A DNA stretch of 64,000 nt from Streptomyces sp. NBC_01210 (lineage in GTDB: Bacteria > Actinomycetota > Actinomycetes > Streptomycetales > Streptomycetaceae), in NCBI RefSeq assembly GCF_036010325.1, contig NZ_CP108549.1:4836001-4900000 (forward strand). Direction: 5' to 3'. Positions 10,380 through 18,285 of this stretch are shown here, one piece after another. Below the pieces are notes generated by a model. That model ran no database searches, was not told the DNA's origin, and was given only the letters and a program-made list of their open reading frames with translations. Position 1 is the first letter of the stretch; every line of letters begins with the position of its first letter. The translations under genes and the position numbers were made by a program.

Positions 10380-10457
10380 TCCGTCAGGTCTGATCCGTCA
10401 GGTCTGATCCACAGGCACGATCCACAGGTCTGATTCGTCAGGTCTGTTCCGCAGGTC
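10377..10457 (+). repeat. 14-bp tandem repeat array starting at the bkdC stop codon
   Basis: Six units of 12-14 bp follow the pattern TGATCCGTCAGGTC. Units 1 and 2 are identical; the others are TGATCCACAGGCAC, GATCCACAGGTC, TGATTCGTCAGGTC and TGTTCCGCAGGTC. The first TGA is the bkdC stop. This is a minisatellite-like expansion just before the terminator. Confidence 0.85.
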
Positions 10458-10459
10458 AC

Positions 10460-10488
10460 AAGGCCCGGGCGCGCGACGCCCGGGCCTT
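10460..10488 (+). terminator. Terminator of the bkd operon
   Basis: A 12-bp stem, AAGGCCCGGGCG with CGCCCGGGCCTT, closes a 5-nt loop and is followed by TTT. It lies about 80 nt after the bkdC stop. Confidence 0.85.
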
Positions 10489-10603
10489 TGCCGTGATCGT
10501 TCGGGGTGCTCGAAAGAGCAGCCCGAACGGTCCTTGTCGGCGCCCACTTGACTGGGCAGGCTCGGGCGGGGCCGCACACGATGACTGGGGATGGGGGAGC
10601 GCC

Positions 10604-11296
10604 ATGACTTCTGCGCGCCGTTCGGCGTTCTTCGATGCCGACGAGACCGTGATCACGGCCAAGAGCATGTTCGCCTTTCTGCGCCACTGGATGGCTCAGA
10701 ACGGAGATTCCGGTTCCGGATATGACAGGGCCATGGCGGACATCAGGTCGCTGGCCGCGGACAACGTCGACCGCAGCGAGATCAATCGCACCTACTACCG
10801 GCTCTTCAAGGGCGTATCGCAGCAGGAACTGGTGGCGGCGGGCCGCGATTGGTACGACGGGTACCGGAACGGGCCCACCGCATTCGTCGGAGCCACGCTC
10901 GACGCCCTGGACGGGCACCGCGCGGCCGGGGATCTGATCTGCCTTGTCTCCGGTTCGTTCCGTGCCGTTCTCGAGCCGCTCGCCGAGGAGATCGCGGCGG
11001 AAATCATTCTGTGCACCGAGCCCGTGGTCGGCGAGGACGGGCTGCTCACCGGTGAGGTGCACCAACCGATGATCGGCGCGGCGAAGACCGCCGCGGTGGC
11101 CGGCGCGATCGCCGCCCACCGCCTCTCACCTGCGGATTGCTATGGATACGGCGATCATCTGTCCGACCTGGGCCTGCTGGAACAGGTCGGTAACCCGCAT
11201 GTCGTGGATGTCGACCCGGCGCTGGTGGCCCTCGCGAAGGAGCGGGGCTGGCCGGTGCTGCCGTCCGCACCCACGGCTCTGCGGCAGCGCGACTGA
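10604..11296 (+). CDS. HAD-IB family phosphatase (SerB-like)
   Basis: 230 residues. Motif I DADET (11-15) gives the nucleophile Asp11 and the acid/base Asp13. Motif II is LVSGSF (about 109-114), a lysine follows in 'AAKTAAV', and motif III is 'YGYGDHLSD'. This is the phosphoserine-phosphatase-like HAD-IB class, which hydrolyses small phosphate monoesters. GGGGGAG lies 4 nt before the ATG. It stands between the bkd operon and the regulator of the accessory cluster. Methylenomycin and A-factor type pathways need a phosphatase to remove the phosphate left by the AfsA-type enzyme, so a role there is possible but unproven; it could equally be a core gene. Confidence 0.85.
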   Translation: MTSARRSAFFDADETVITAKSMFAFLRHWMAQNGDSGSGYDRAMADIRSLAADNVDRSEINRTYYRLFKGVSQQELVAAGRDWYDGYRNGPTAFVGATLDALDGHRAAGDLICLVSGSFRAVLEPLAEEIAAEIILCTEPVVGEDGLLTGEVHQPMIGAAKTAAVAGAIAAHRLSPADCYGYGDHLSDLGLLEQVGNPHVVDVDPALVALAKERGWPVLPSAPTALRQRD

Positions 11297-11330
11297 CCGC
11301 TGACCGTACCGCGGCAATTCATTTTGAATT

Positions 11331-11358
11331 AACCCCCGGAATTTTCGCGCCGGGGGTT
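11331..11358 (+). terminator. Terminator after the HAD phosphatase
   Basis: AACCCCCGG (11331-11339) pairs with CCGGGGGTT (11350-11358) and is followed by a T-rich stretch. It is preceded by the palindrome AATTCA-TTT-TGAATT (11316-11330). Confidence 0.8.
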
Positions 11359-11587
11359 CTTTCGCTTTCTTTCCGGTTGTGTTGCTGATTTATTACCGGA
11401 ATCGCCGGACGAGTCATTTGGGTATGCGCATTCGGTCCGATGGTTATGTGGTAAACCTTTTTAGTATCCCTTTCAAATTATCCATGGTGAGCTATATCAC
11501 ATGGGATGGCTGAATCTCGTCGGTATCCTTGACTTGTGCGCGGAGTCGGATGACCGCCGGCGCGCATCAAAGCAACAGGGGGTAGTC

Positions 11588-12277
11588 TTGTTGGGCGTCT
11601 CGGAAATCAAGGAAAGAGAGATCTGTGTACGACGCGTCGTCGTGGCGATCGGGAATGGTCTGCTGCGTTACGGCGTCGAGAGGATGCTTCAACTGCCATC
11701 GGAAGTCGAGATCCGCTCCTTGCCCGGGATCGTCGAAGCGCTTTCTGGCGGTCTCGACGAGGGCGACATACTCATCACCCTGCTGGGTGAGGTGGACGAC
11801 GCGATGGCTGCGGAGTTACGCAGGAACGAGGAGCGCGGTGTACGCATCATGCTGCTCATAGAGGACGACGATCTCGTCGACCTGCCCAAGGTGACCGGCA
11901 TCAGGGCCGGTTTCGTGAAGATCAACGGGATCAATGAGGACACCCTGAACAAGGCTCTGGCTGCTGTTGCCAGGGGTAACGTCCCCATCCCACCCGAGCT
12001 CGCTCAGGATCTGCTGCTGCTCGCGACCCGGCGCAACGACGCTCCGCGGGGTCAGCTGAGACTGACCCCGCGGGAGCAGGAGGCGCTTGTTCTCATGGTC
12101 GAGGGGCTGAGCAACAGGCAAATCGCCCGCAGGCTTCAGATATCCGAGCACGGTGCCAAGCGCCTGGTTGCCAATATTTTGGCAAAGATGGACTGCAACA
12201 ATCGCACACTCGCTGTTTCAAGGGCGCTCCGCGAAGGCCTCTACGAGCGTTATGTGAAATCCAGGGGAATGAACTGA
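11588..12277 (+). CDS. Atypical NarL/RedZ-type regulator with TTA codon
   Basis: 229 residues. The N-terminal half has a receiver-like fold (start 'VRRVVVAIGNGLLRYG') but lacks the acidic pair and the phospho-acceptor Asp. Where 'DD' and 'D' are expected it has 'AIGN' and 'ILITLLGEV', so it probably does not use phosphorylation. The C-terminus is a LuxR/NarL helix-turn-helix ('LTPREQEALVLMVEGLSNRQ', then 'ISEHGAKRLVANILAKM'). Leu77 is encoded by TTA (11816-11818), the codon read by the bldA tRNA, a mark of developmentally controlled pathway regulators. The TTG at 11588 is chosen because AGGGGG lies 5 nt upstream; an in-frame ATG at 11501 is an alternative. Probable activator of the adjacent cluster. 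Confidence 0.82.
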   Translation: MLGVSEIKEREICVRRVVVAIGNGLLRYGVERMLQLPSEVEIRSLPGIVEALSGGLDEGDILITLLGEVDDAMAAELRRNEERGVRIMLLIEDDDLVDLPKVTGIRAGFVKINGINEDTLNKALAAVARGNVPIPPELAQDLLLLATRRNDAPRGQLRLTPREQEALVLMVEGLSNRQIARRLQISEHGAKRLVANILAKMDCNNRTLAVSRALREGLYERYVKSRGMN

Positions 12278-12286
12278 CAAGGCCCT

Positions 12287-13222
12287 CTACGAGGGAATAG
12301 CATAGAAGGCTGAATCACCCCAGGTCGCTGTCGCCAGGTGACCCTCGGCGTCAATGCCGAGGGCCACTGGCGAACTCAGACCGGTCATGACGGATGTGGC
12401 AGAGCCATCCGCCTCCACCCGCTTGATCTCGCCGGCGGCACGATCGGTGACATAAACGGAACCTGCCTTGTCGGCTACGATTCCCACGCCCAGCCCGTCG
12501 AAGTCGCTGGAGTGGGTTTCCACCGTCCCGTCACGCTTGACGCGGGACAGCACACCGCCCTCGTAATTCGACACATAGATCGTGCCGTCGGCAGTCTCGA
12601 CCACACCCACCGGCGTGTGCAGCCCGTCGGCCACCTTGCTGCTCTTCCCGTCCGGGGAGACGCTCATGAGCTCATTGGTCGCCCGGTTGGTGACCAGCAG
12701 GTTCTGCCGGGAGTCGAAGCTGATGCCGGTCGGCGTATGGAAGCCGGAGGCGAACCTCTCCTTCCTCCCGGCGGCCGTGGCGCGGTAGACGACATCGGCG
12801 TTGTAGTCGGCGATGTAGAGCGCGCCCTGCCGGTCGACGGCGAGACCGGCGGGAGCTTCCAGCCCGTCGGCGTAGACAGAGCGCTTTCCGTCGCGGGTGA
12901 TCCGCTCGACGGTGCCGGCGGACCAGTTGGACACAAACACCGAGCCGTCGCGGCCGTAGGCCAGACCGGTCGGCGACGAGAAGCCGGTGTACTTCGCCTT
13001 CCCGGCCTTTGCCGCCTTCCCGGCAGGCTTGCCCTTGCCACCGGTGTCGCTGCCACCGGTGTCGCCCGTGCCGCCGGACCCGGTCGGAGGACCGGAGGAC
13101 ACGGAGGACCCCGGCGTCCGCGACGTGCCGCCGGGACTCGCGTCGTCTTCGCTTCCACAGGCTGCCACGGAGGACATCAGCAGGCCGCCCACGAGAAGCT
13201 TCGGGAGGAGTGAGGAACGCAT
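12287..13222 (-). CDS. Lipoprotein with NHL/beta-propeller repeats
   Basis: 311 residues. It has a lipoprotein signal peptide (lipobox 'SSVAAC', Cys about residue 21), a Gly/Ser/Thr-rich spacer (about 25-75), and then a beta-propeller of six NHL/SMP-30-like blades. Each blade has the pattern 'P.GLA.D..G.LYIAD'. Such extracytoplasmic propellers include lactonases and lyases of the virginiamycin B lyase type, but catalytic residues cannot be assigned here. AGAGG lies 5 nt before the ATG. It is downstream of the 3,4-dehydratase gene on the same strand (93-nt gap) and converges on the regulator gene 9 bp away. A role in the cluster is possible. Confidence 0.8.
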   Translation of the reverse strand: MRSSLLPKLLVGGLLMSSVAACGSEDDASPGGTSRTPGSSVSSGPPTGSGGTGDTGGSDTGGKGKPAGKAAKAGKAKYTGFSSPTGLAYGRDGSVFVSNWSAGTVERITRDGKRSVYADGLEAPAGLAVDRQGALYIADYNADVVYRATAAGRKERFASGFHTPTGISFDSRQNLLVTNRATNELMSVSPDGKSSKVADGLHTPVGVVETADGTIYVSNYEGGVLSRVKRDGTVETHSSDFDGLGVGIVADKAGSVYVTDRAAGEIKRVEADGSATSVMTGLSSPVALGIDAEGHLATATWGDSAFYAIPS

Positions 13223-13315
13223 GACCACCTCTTGGGGGGAGTGGATGAGTGCGCCGACAGACAACCTACGAGTTGGAGCGCACTTCATCGCAAGTGCCGA
13301 CCGGAGTACGGACGG

Positions 13316-14668
13316 TCAACGCCCCTTGCTGCGCACGAAATCGGTCACGGACTGGGCCATGTAGTCGATCTTCTCGTCGGTGAGACCGGGGTGCACGCCG
13401 ATCCAGAAGCTGTGCTCCGTGATGATGTCGCTGTTGGTCAGATCGCCTGCCACGCGGTAGTTCGTGCCCTGGTACGCCGGGTGCCGGGTCAGATTGCCCG
13501 CGAAGACCTGACGCGTGCCGATGCTCCTCGCCTCGAGGAAGGCCACCAGCTCACGGCGGGTGAAGGGCGCGTCAGGCAGCACGGTGAGCACAAAGCCGAA
13601 CCAGCTCGGCTCGCTGTTCGGCGTGGCGCTCGGCAGCAGCAGACCGGGGACATCGGCCAGCGCGTCGTGCAGCCGCTGCCAGTTGCGCCGGCGGGCCTCG
13701 ATGAAGACGGGCAGTTTGGCCAGCTGGGTGAGGCCCAGCGCGGCCTGGCTGTCGGTCGCCTTGAGGTTGTAACCCACGTGCGAGTAGATGTACTTGTGGT
13801 CATAGCCCTCGGGCAGGGTGCCGAGCTGCCAGCGGAACCGCTTGGCGCATTTGTTGTCCTCGCCGGGCGCGCACCAGCAGTCCCGGCCCCAGTCGCGCAG
13901 TGACTCGACGATACGCGCCAGATGCAGGTCGCTCGTGGAGACCACCCCGCCCTCGCCCATGGTGATGTGGTGCGCGGGATAGCAGCTGAGCGTCGACAGA
14001 TCGCCGAACGTGCCGGTCAGCCGGCCGTCGTACCGAGCGCCCAGCGCATCGCAGTTGTCCTCGACGAGCCACAGTTCGTGCTCCTGGGCCAGCTCGGCGA
14101 TCTCGCGGGCCGCGTAAGGATTTCCCAGCGTGTGGGCGAGGGAGATCGCCCTGGTCTTCGGGCCGATCGCCGCGGCGATCGTGTCCACGCTCGCGTTGTA
14201 GGTGCCGAGTTCGGTGTCCACGAACACCGGCACCAGACCGTTCTGCAGCACCGGGTTGACGGTGGTCGGGAAGCCCGCGGCGACCGTGATCACCTCGTCG
14301 CCGGGAACCAGCCGTCGGTCGGCGAGCTGCGGTGACGTCAGTGCGCTGATCGCCAGCAGATTGGCGGACGAGCCGGAGTTCACCAGGTGCGACTTGCGTA
14401 CGCCGATGGTCTTGGAGAAGCGGCTCTCGAATTCCTGCGCGGACCTGGCCGCGACGATCCGCATCTCGAGCGCGGCCTCGACGAGCGCGACACGGTCCTC
14501 GTCGTCGAAGACCGGCCCGGAGGAGTAGAGCGGAGTGACACCGGGCACGAACGGCCGGTCCGACTCTTCTGCCTGGTGGAACTTGCGTACGGCGTCGAGG
14601 AGTTGGGCCTTGGCTTCTTCGCGGCTGTCCGAGCCAGGCGCCGGGCTCTGTACGGGTGCGCTGGTCAC
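13316..14668 (-). CDS. NDP-4-keto-6-deoxyhexose 3-dehydratase (RfbH/UrdQ/SpnQ type)
   Basis: 450 residues, aspartate-aminotransferase fold. The usual PLP lysine is replaced by His in 'PAHHITMGEGG', the hallmark of PMP-dependent C-3 dehydratases. The ligands for the [2Fe-2S] cluster are visible: a Cys in 'LSCYPAHH', then C-W-C followed by seven residues and C ('DCWCAPGEDNKC'), which fits the E1-type Cys pattern. It removes the C-3 hydroxyl of a dTDP-4-keto-6-deoxysugar using electrons from a reductase (E3). No E3 gene is in the window. GTG start with AAGGGG 6 nt upstream. It is 53 nt downstream of the glycosyltransferase gene, probably in one operon. Confidence 0.92.
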   Translation of the reverse strand: MTSAPVQSPAPGSDSREEAKAQLLDAVRKFHQAEESDRPFVPGVTPLYSSGPVFDDEDRVALVEAALEMRIVAARSAQEFESRFSKTIGVRKSHLVNSGSSANLLAISALTSPQLADRRLVPGDEVITVAAGFPTTVNPVLQNGLVPVFVDTELGTYNASVDTIAAAIGPKTRAISLAHTLGNPYAAREIAELAQEHELWLVEDNCDALGARYDGRLTGTFGDLSTLSCYPAHHITMGEGGVVSTSDLHLARIVESLRDWGRDCWCAPGEDNKCAKRFRWQLGTLPEGYDHKYIYSHVGYNLKATDSQAALGLTQLAKLPVFIEARRRNWQRLHDALADVPGLLLPSATPNSEPSWFGFVLTVLPDAPFTRRELVAFLEARSIGTRQVFAGNLTRHPAYQGTNYRVAGDLTNSDIITEHSFWIGVHPGLTDEKIDYMAQSVTDFVRSKGR

Positions 14669-14721
14669 ACTGGACCCCTTGTCTTCGTCGGGAGAGGGAG
14701 AGAAAGCAGGGCCGATCGCGG

Positions 14722-15864
14722 TCAGCGGCCCTCGGTGTCGAAGGCCGTCTCGAGCAGGCGGACCGTTTCGTCGAGACCGGTGCGCGCGGCGTTCTCGTGC
14801 CGCAGCCGCCAGGCGACCTCCCGCAGACCGGGGTCCTCGAGCACGCTGTGCATGGACTCCCTGATGGCCTCGACCGAGGCCTCCTCCGGGTGCAGTACGT
14901 GCGCGGCGCCGACCGCCGCGATCCGGTCCGCGTGCTGGTACTGGACGCACATCTGCGGCAGTCCGAGCTGAGGAATGCCGGCGACGGTCGCGGCCATCGC
15001 GCTGCCCGCGCCGCCGTGGTGGATGACGGCGGTGCAGGACGGCAGCACCTGCGAGAGCGGCAGAGTGTGGATCAGCCGGGTGCGTGCCGGGCGGTCGCCC
15101 AGCTGGTCCAGCTTGATGTGGTCGCCGACCGCGATGATCACATCGACGTCGAAGGCGGTCAGCGCCTGCACCGTGCGCTGGAGCACATTGGCGTGGTCAC
15201 CGCCGATCGGCGCGTTGCCGAGGGTGACCAGCACCCGCGGCGCCTCGGGCTCCTCGAACAGCCAGTCCGGCATCAGGCCGGCCCCGTTGAAGGGGACGTA
15301 CCGGCTGGGGACGGCGTTGGCCGGCGGGGTCCGCCACTGCAGTTCCGGAGGGCAGTTGTCGATGATCTTCCAGTGGGTGTGCGCCTCCTCGCCGAGACCC
15401 CACTTGCGCCGGACGGGCCGCAGCGCCTCGGCGATCGGTTCGTCGACCGCGGTGTCCGCCAGCAGGCCCCAGCCGTGCAGGACCGTCGGCACCCCGATCA
15501 GGTCGGCCGCCAGGGGCGCCGCGTACTCCCAGTCGGTGCACACGATCAGATCGGGCCGCCAGGACTTCGCCAGCGCCACGGTCCGGTCCACGGTGCGCTC
15601 GGTGGCCGGCACGTAGTAGTCGATGATGTGGTCGGTCAGCTCCTCGATCGACGAGCCCTGCTGGGCCCTGCGGGTACCGAGGTCGCCGAGCCGGAAGTCC
15701 TCGGCGACCGCCACGGACGAGATTCCCGCCTCGGCGGTGAGCCGCGCGAACCTGTCGGGCAGCGCGGCCAGTACCTCGTGACCGGCGTTCCGCAATGCCC
15801 ACAGCGTCGAAATCATTGGATAGAGATGCCCCTGGTTGGGAGCACTGGTCGCCAGAATTCGCAT
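14722..15864 (-). CDS. GT1-family glycosyltransferase (natural-product type)
   Basis: 380 residues, GT-B fold. The N-domain starts 'MRILATSAPNQGHLYP' and binds the acceptor. The C-domain carries the nucleotide-sugar motif 'HHGGAGSAMAATVAGIPQLG'. It resembles the UGT/EryCIII-like enzymes that attach dTDP-deoxysugars to antibiotics, though it lacks a clear DesVIII-type partner in the window. The promoter spacing suggests a leaderless mRNA starting at the ATG at 15864. It is divergent from rmlB-rmlA and precedes the 3,4-dehydratase, so sugar making and transfer are organised around one divergent promoter region. The acceptor is inferred to be the product of the ACP/KAS III/AfsA set. Confidence 0.88.
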   Translation of the reverse strand: MRILATSAPNQGHLYPMISTLWALRNAGHEVLAALPDRFARLTAEAGISSVAVAEDFRLGDLGTRRAQQGSSIEELTDHIIDYYVPATERTVDRTVALAKSWRPDLIVCTDWEYAAPLAADLIGVPTVLHGWGLLADTAVDEPIAEALRPVRRKWGLGEEAHTHWKIIDNCPPELQWRTPPANAVPSRYVPFNGAGLMPDWLFEEPEAPRVLVTLGNAPIGGDHANVLQRTVQALTAFDVDVIIAVGDHIKLDQLGDRPARTRLIHTLPLSQVLPSCTAVIHHGGAGSAMAATVAGIPQLGLPQMCVQYQHADRIAAVGAAHVLHPEEASVEAIRESMHSVLEDPGLREVAWRLRHENAARTGLDETVRLLETAFDTEGR

Positions 15865-15870
15865 TGCTCG

Positions 15871-15900
15871 AACATAAGGAATCCATTTTCCTTCGGTCAA
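15871..15900 (-). promoter_or_regulatory. Promoter of the glycosyltransferase operon (leaderless)
   Basis: Minus-strand TTGACC (15895-15900) and TATGTT (15871-15876) are separated by 18 bp. The -10 ends 6 nt before the ATG at 15864, so transcription probably starts at or next to the start codon. Confidence 0.6.
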
Positions 15901-16038
15901 CGCCCGCCAATTATCAGTCCCTTGGGTGTAGCCATCTGGTGCATGCCTCACGGGCAGCCCAGAAGCGCCTTGTCGGGCGGACGGTGGCGCTGGCAGGGTC
16001 GTCGGCAATCGTCCTCGAATGCTGGACAGGTGAATTCC

Positions 16039-17013
16039 ATGCGCATTCTGGTTACCGGCGGGGCAGGTTTCATTGGTTCGCACTATGTGCGCAGCCTCCT
16101 CGGCAACGATCTGCTCGGCCGCGCGGTGGAACGGCTCACCGTGCTCGACAACCTGACTTATGCCGGAGACAAGAGCAATATCGCGCCACATCTGGCCGAT
16201 CCGCGCCTGACGTTCGTGCACGGCGACATCAGCGATCCGGAAGTGGTCGGCGCCGTCATGGCCGGCCAGGACGTCGTGGTGCACTTCGCCGCCGAATCGC
16301 ACGTCGACCGGTCCATCGCCGAAGCGTCGGTCTTCGTCCGTACGAACGTGCTCGGCACAGAGGTGCTGCTCAGCGCGGCCCGACGGCATGAGGTCGGCAC
16401 CTTTGTGCATGTCTCGACCGACGAGGTCTACGGCTCGCTGGAGCGGGGCTCATGGCCCGAGACCGACCCGGTGAACCCCAACTCGCCCTATGCGGCAAGC
16501 AAGGCGTCCTCGGACCTCCTGGCCCTCGCGTACCACCGTACGTACGGAATGGACGTACGGATCACGCGCTGCTCCAACAACTACGGCCCGTACCAATTCC
16601 CCGAGAAGGTCATCCCGTTGTTCGTGACCAATCTCCTCGAAGGGAAGAAGGTACCGCTCTACGGCGACGGAACGAACGTGCGCGACTGGCTGCATGTCGA
16701 CGACCACTGCCGCGGTATCCAGCTGGTGGTGGAGAAGGGGCAGCCGGGTGAGATCTACAACATCGGCGGCGGACAGGAGTTGGCCAACATTGAACTGGCC
16801 GATCTGCTCCTCGATGCCCTGGGCCACAGCCGGGAAATGATCGAGTACGTCGAGGACCGCAAAGGACACGACCGCCGCTACTCCGTGGACTGGTCGAAGG
16901 CGCGCGCGGAAATCGGCTATGAGCCCCGGCACGACTTCTCATCCGGACTCGCCGACACCATCGACTGGTACCGGGAAAACCGCGACTGGTGGACAGCACT
17001 GAAGAAAAGGTGA
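16039..17013 (+). CDS. rmlB: dTDP-glucose 4,6-dehydratase
   Basis: 324 residues, extended SDR. The NAD-binding loop TGGAGFIGSH (6-15), 'STDEVYG' with the catalytic Thr/Asp/Glu, and YAASK (catalytic Tyr and Lys) are present. It converts dTDP-glucose to dTDP-4-keto-6-deoxyglucose, the branch point to all 6-deoxysugars here. rmlA follows after 7 nt, so the two are co-transcribed. They are divergent from the glycosyltransferase. Whether this is the only rml set in the genome cannot be told. Cluster-borne rmlA/rmlB copies without rmlC/rmlD usually serve a secondary-metabolite sugar. Confidence 0.95.
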   Translation: MRILVTGGAGFIGSHYVRSLLGNDLLGRAVERLTVLDNLTYAGDKSNIAPHLADPRLTFVHGDISDPEVVGAVMAGQDVVVHFAAESHVDRSIAEASVFVRTNVLGTEVLLSAARRHEVGTFVHVSTDEVYGSLERGSWPETDPVNPNSPYAASKASSDLLALAYHRTYGMDVRITRCSNNYGPYQFPEKVIPLFVTNLLEGKKVPLYGDGTNVRDWLHVDDHCRGIQLVVEKGQPGEIYNIGGGQELANIELADLLLDALGHSREMIEYVEDRKGHDRRYSVDWSKARAEIGYEPRHDFSSGLADTIDWYRENRDWWTALKKR

Positions 17014-17020
17014 ATCGCTG

Positions 17021-17887
17021 ATGCGTGGAATCATCCTGGCGGGCGGCGCCGGCACCCGGCTTCGGCCGCTGACCTCGGTGACATCGAAACAGCTGCTCCC
17101 GGTCTACGACAAGCCCATGATCTACTACCCGCTCTCCGTCCTGCTGCTGGCGGGGATCCGCGAGATCCTGATCATCACCACCCCCGAGAGCCGTGAGGAC
17201 TTCCACCGGCTGCTCGGGGACGGCGAGCGGCTCGGTATCCGGCTCGAGTACGCCCAGCAGGACGAGCCGCGTGGCCTGGCCGACGCATTTCTGCTCGGCC
17301 GCCGCTTCATCGGTGACGACCAGGTCTGCCTGGTGCTGGGCGACAACATCTTCCACGGCCAGGATCTGCCGACCACCGTCCGCAAGGAGGTCGCGCAGCT
17401 CGAGGGGGCGACTCTTTTCGGCTATCAGGTCGACGATCCGCAGCGGTACGGCATCGCGGTACTGGACGAGGAGGGCCGGCTGCTCGACATCGAGGAGAAG
17501 CCTGCCGAACCCAAGTCGGACCTGGCGGTCACCGGCCTCTACCTTTACGACAACGATGTGGTGTCGTACGCGGCGGAGCTGTCGCCCTCCGCGCGCGGCG
17601 AACTGGAGATCACCGACATCAACCGGCGCTATGTGGAGCAGGGCAGGGCGCGGCTGGTGAATCTGGGATCCGGTACGGCATGGCTGGACACCGGCACCCA
17701 CGACAGCCTCTTCGAGGCGGCCGGCTATGTGCATGCCGTGCAGACGAGGCAGGGGGTGCAGATCGCCTGTATCGAGGAGGTCGCCTTCCAGATGGGATTC
17801 ATCGGCGCCGCCGATGTGGCCAACAGCATCGACACCTATGGGCGTTCGTCGGACTACGGACGTCATCTGGCGCGGCTGCTGGCCTGA
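17021..17887 (+). CDS. rmlA: Glucose-1-phosphate thymidylyltransferase
   Basis: 288 residues, normal for RmlA. The nucleotide-binding signature GGAGTRLRPLT (8-18), 'KQLLPVYDKPMIYYPLS' and 'LGDNIFHG' are all present. It makes dTDP-glucose from glucose-1-phosphate and dTTP. It starts 7 nt after rmlB and ends just before a strong terminator, so rmlB-rmlA form a complete two-gene operon. It provides the donor for RmlB and then the RfbH-type dehydratase. Confidence 0.95.
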   Translation: MRGIILAGGAGTRLRPLTSVTSKQLLPVYDKPMIYYPLSVLLLAGIREILIITTPESREDFHRLLGDGERLGIRLEYAQQDEPRGLADAFLLGRRFIGDDQVCLVLGDNIFHGQDLPTTVRKEVAQLEGATLFGYQVDDPQRYGIAVLDEEGRLLDIEEKPAEPKSDLAVTGLYLYDNDVVSYAAELSPSARGELEITDINRRYVEQGRARLVNLGSGTAWLDTGTHDSLFEAAGYVHAVQTRQGVQIACIEEVAFQMGFIGAADVANSIDTYGRSSDYGRHLARLLA

Positions 17888-17909
17888 ACGGGACCGCAGG
17901 ACACAGATG

Positions 17910-17941
17910 GATGGCCGTCCCCGGGTGCGGGGACGGCCATC
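17910..17941. terminator. Bidirectional hairpin between rmlA and the ACP gene
   Basis: A perfect 14-bp stem (GATGGCCGTCCCCG with CGGGGACGGCCATC) closes a GGTG loop. The flanking genes converge, so it can serve both. Downstream, 17950-18000 holds three degenerate copies of a short 'GGTTCAGGAACTG'-like repeat. Confidence 0.85.
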
Positions 17942-18001
17942 TGTCGTGTGGTGGTTCAGAAACTGGTGGTTCAGGAACTGATGCTTCAGGAGCCGGTGGT
18001 G

Positions 18002-18256
18002 TCAGGAGGTGCCGGCGCCTGCCGTGGTGAGCTTCTGCGACAGCAGGTTCAGCACATCGTCGAGGGTGTGCTCGACGGTGATCTCCTCCTCGTCGACCGG
18101 GATGGAGAACTCGTTCTCCAGGGCGGTGGCGAACTCCACCAGGGCCAGCGAGTCGAACTCCAGGGACTCCAGCGTCGGGCTGTCCGCCAGTGCGGCGGGC
18201 TCGAGGCCGAACGTGGAGACCAGTATTCCGGTCACCCGGCTCTTCAGGTCGCTCAT
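18002..18256 (-). CDS. Acyl carrier protein
   Basis: 84 residues, stand-alone ACP. The phosphopantetheine site is Ser36 in 'EFDSLALVE' (the DSL motif), flanked by the acidic helix II typical of ACPs that talk to ketosynthases. It is 29 nt downstream of the KAS III gene and co-transcribed with it. The pairing parallels MmyA/MmyC in methylenomycin biosynthesis (recollection). It presumably carries malonyl and then the beta-ketoacyl chain offered to the AfsA-type enzyme. Confidence 0.93.
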   Translation of the reverse strand: MSDLKSRVTGILVSTFGLEPAALADSPTLESLEFDSLALVEFATALENEFSIPVDEEEITVEHTLDDVLNLLSQKLTTAGAGTS

Positions 18257-18285
18257 GGGTCACTTCTCCTCATCGGTGGTTGACG

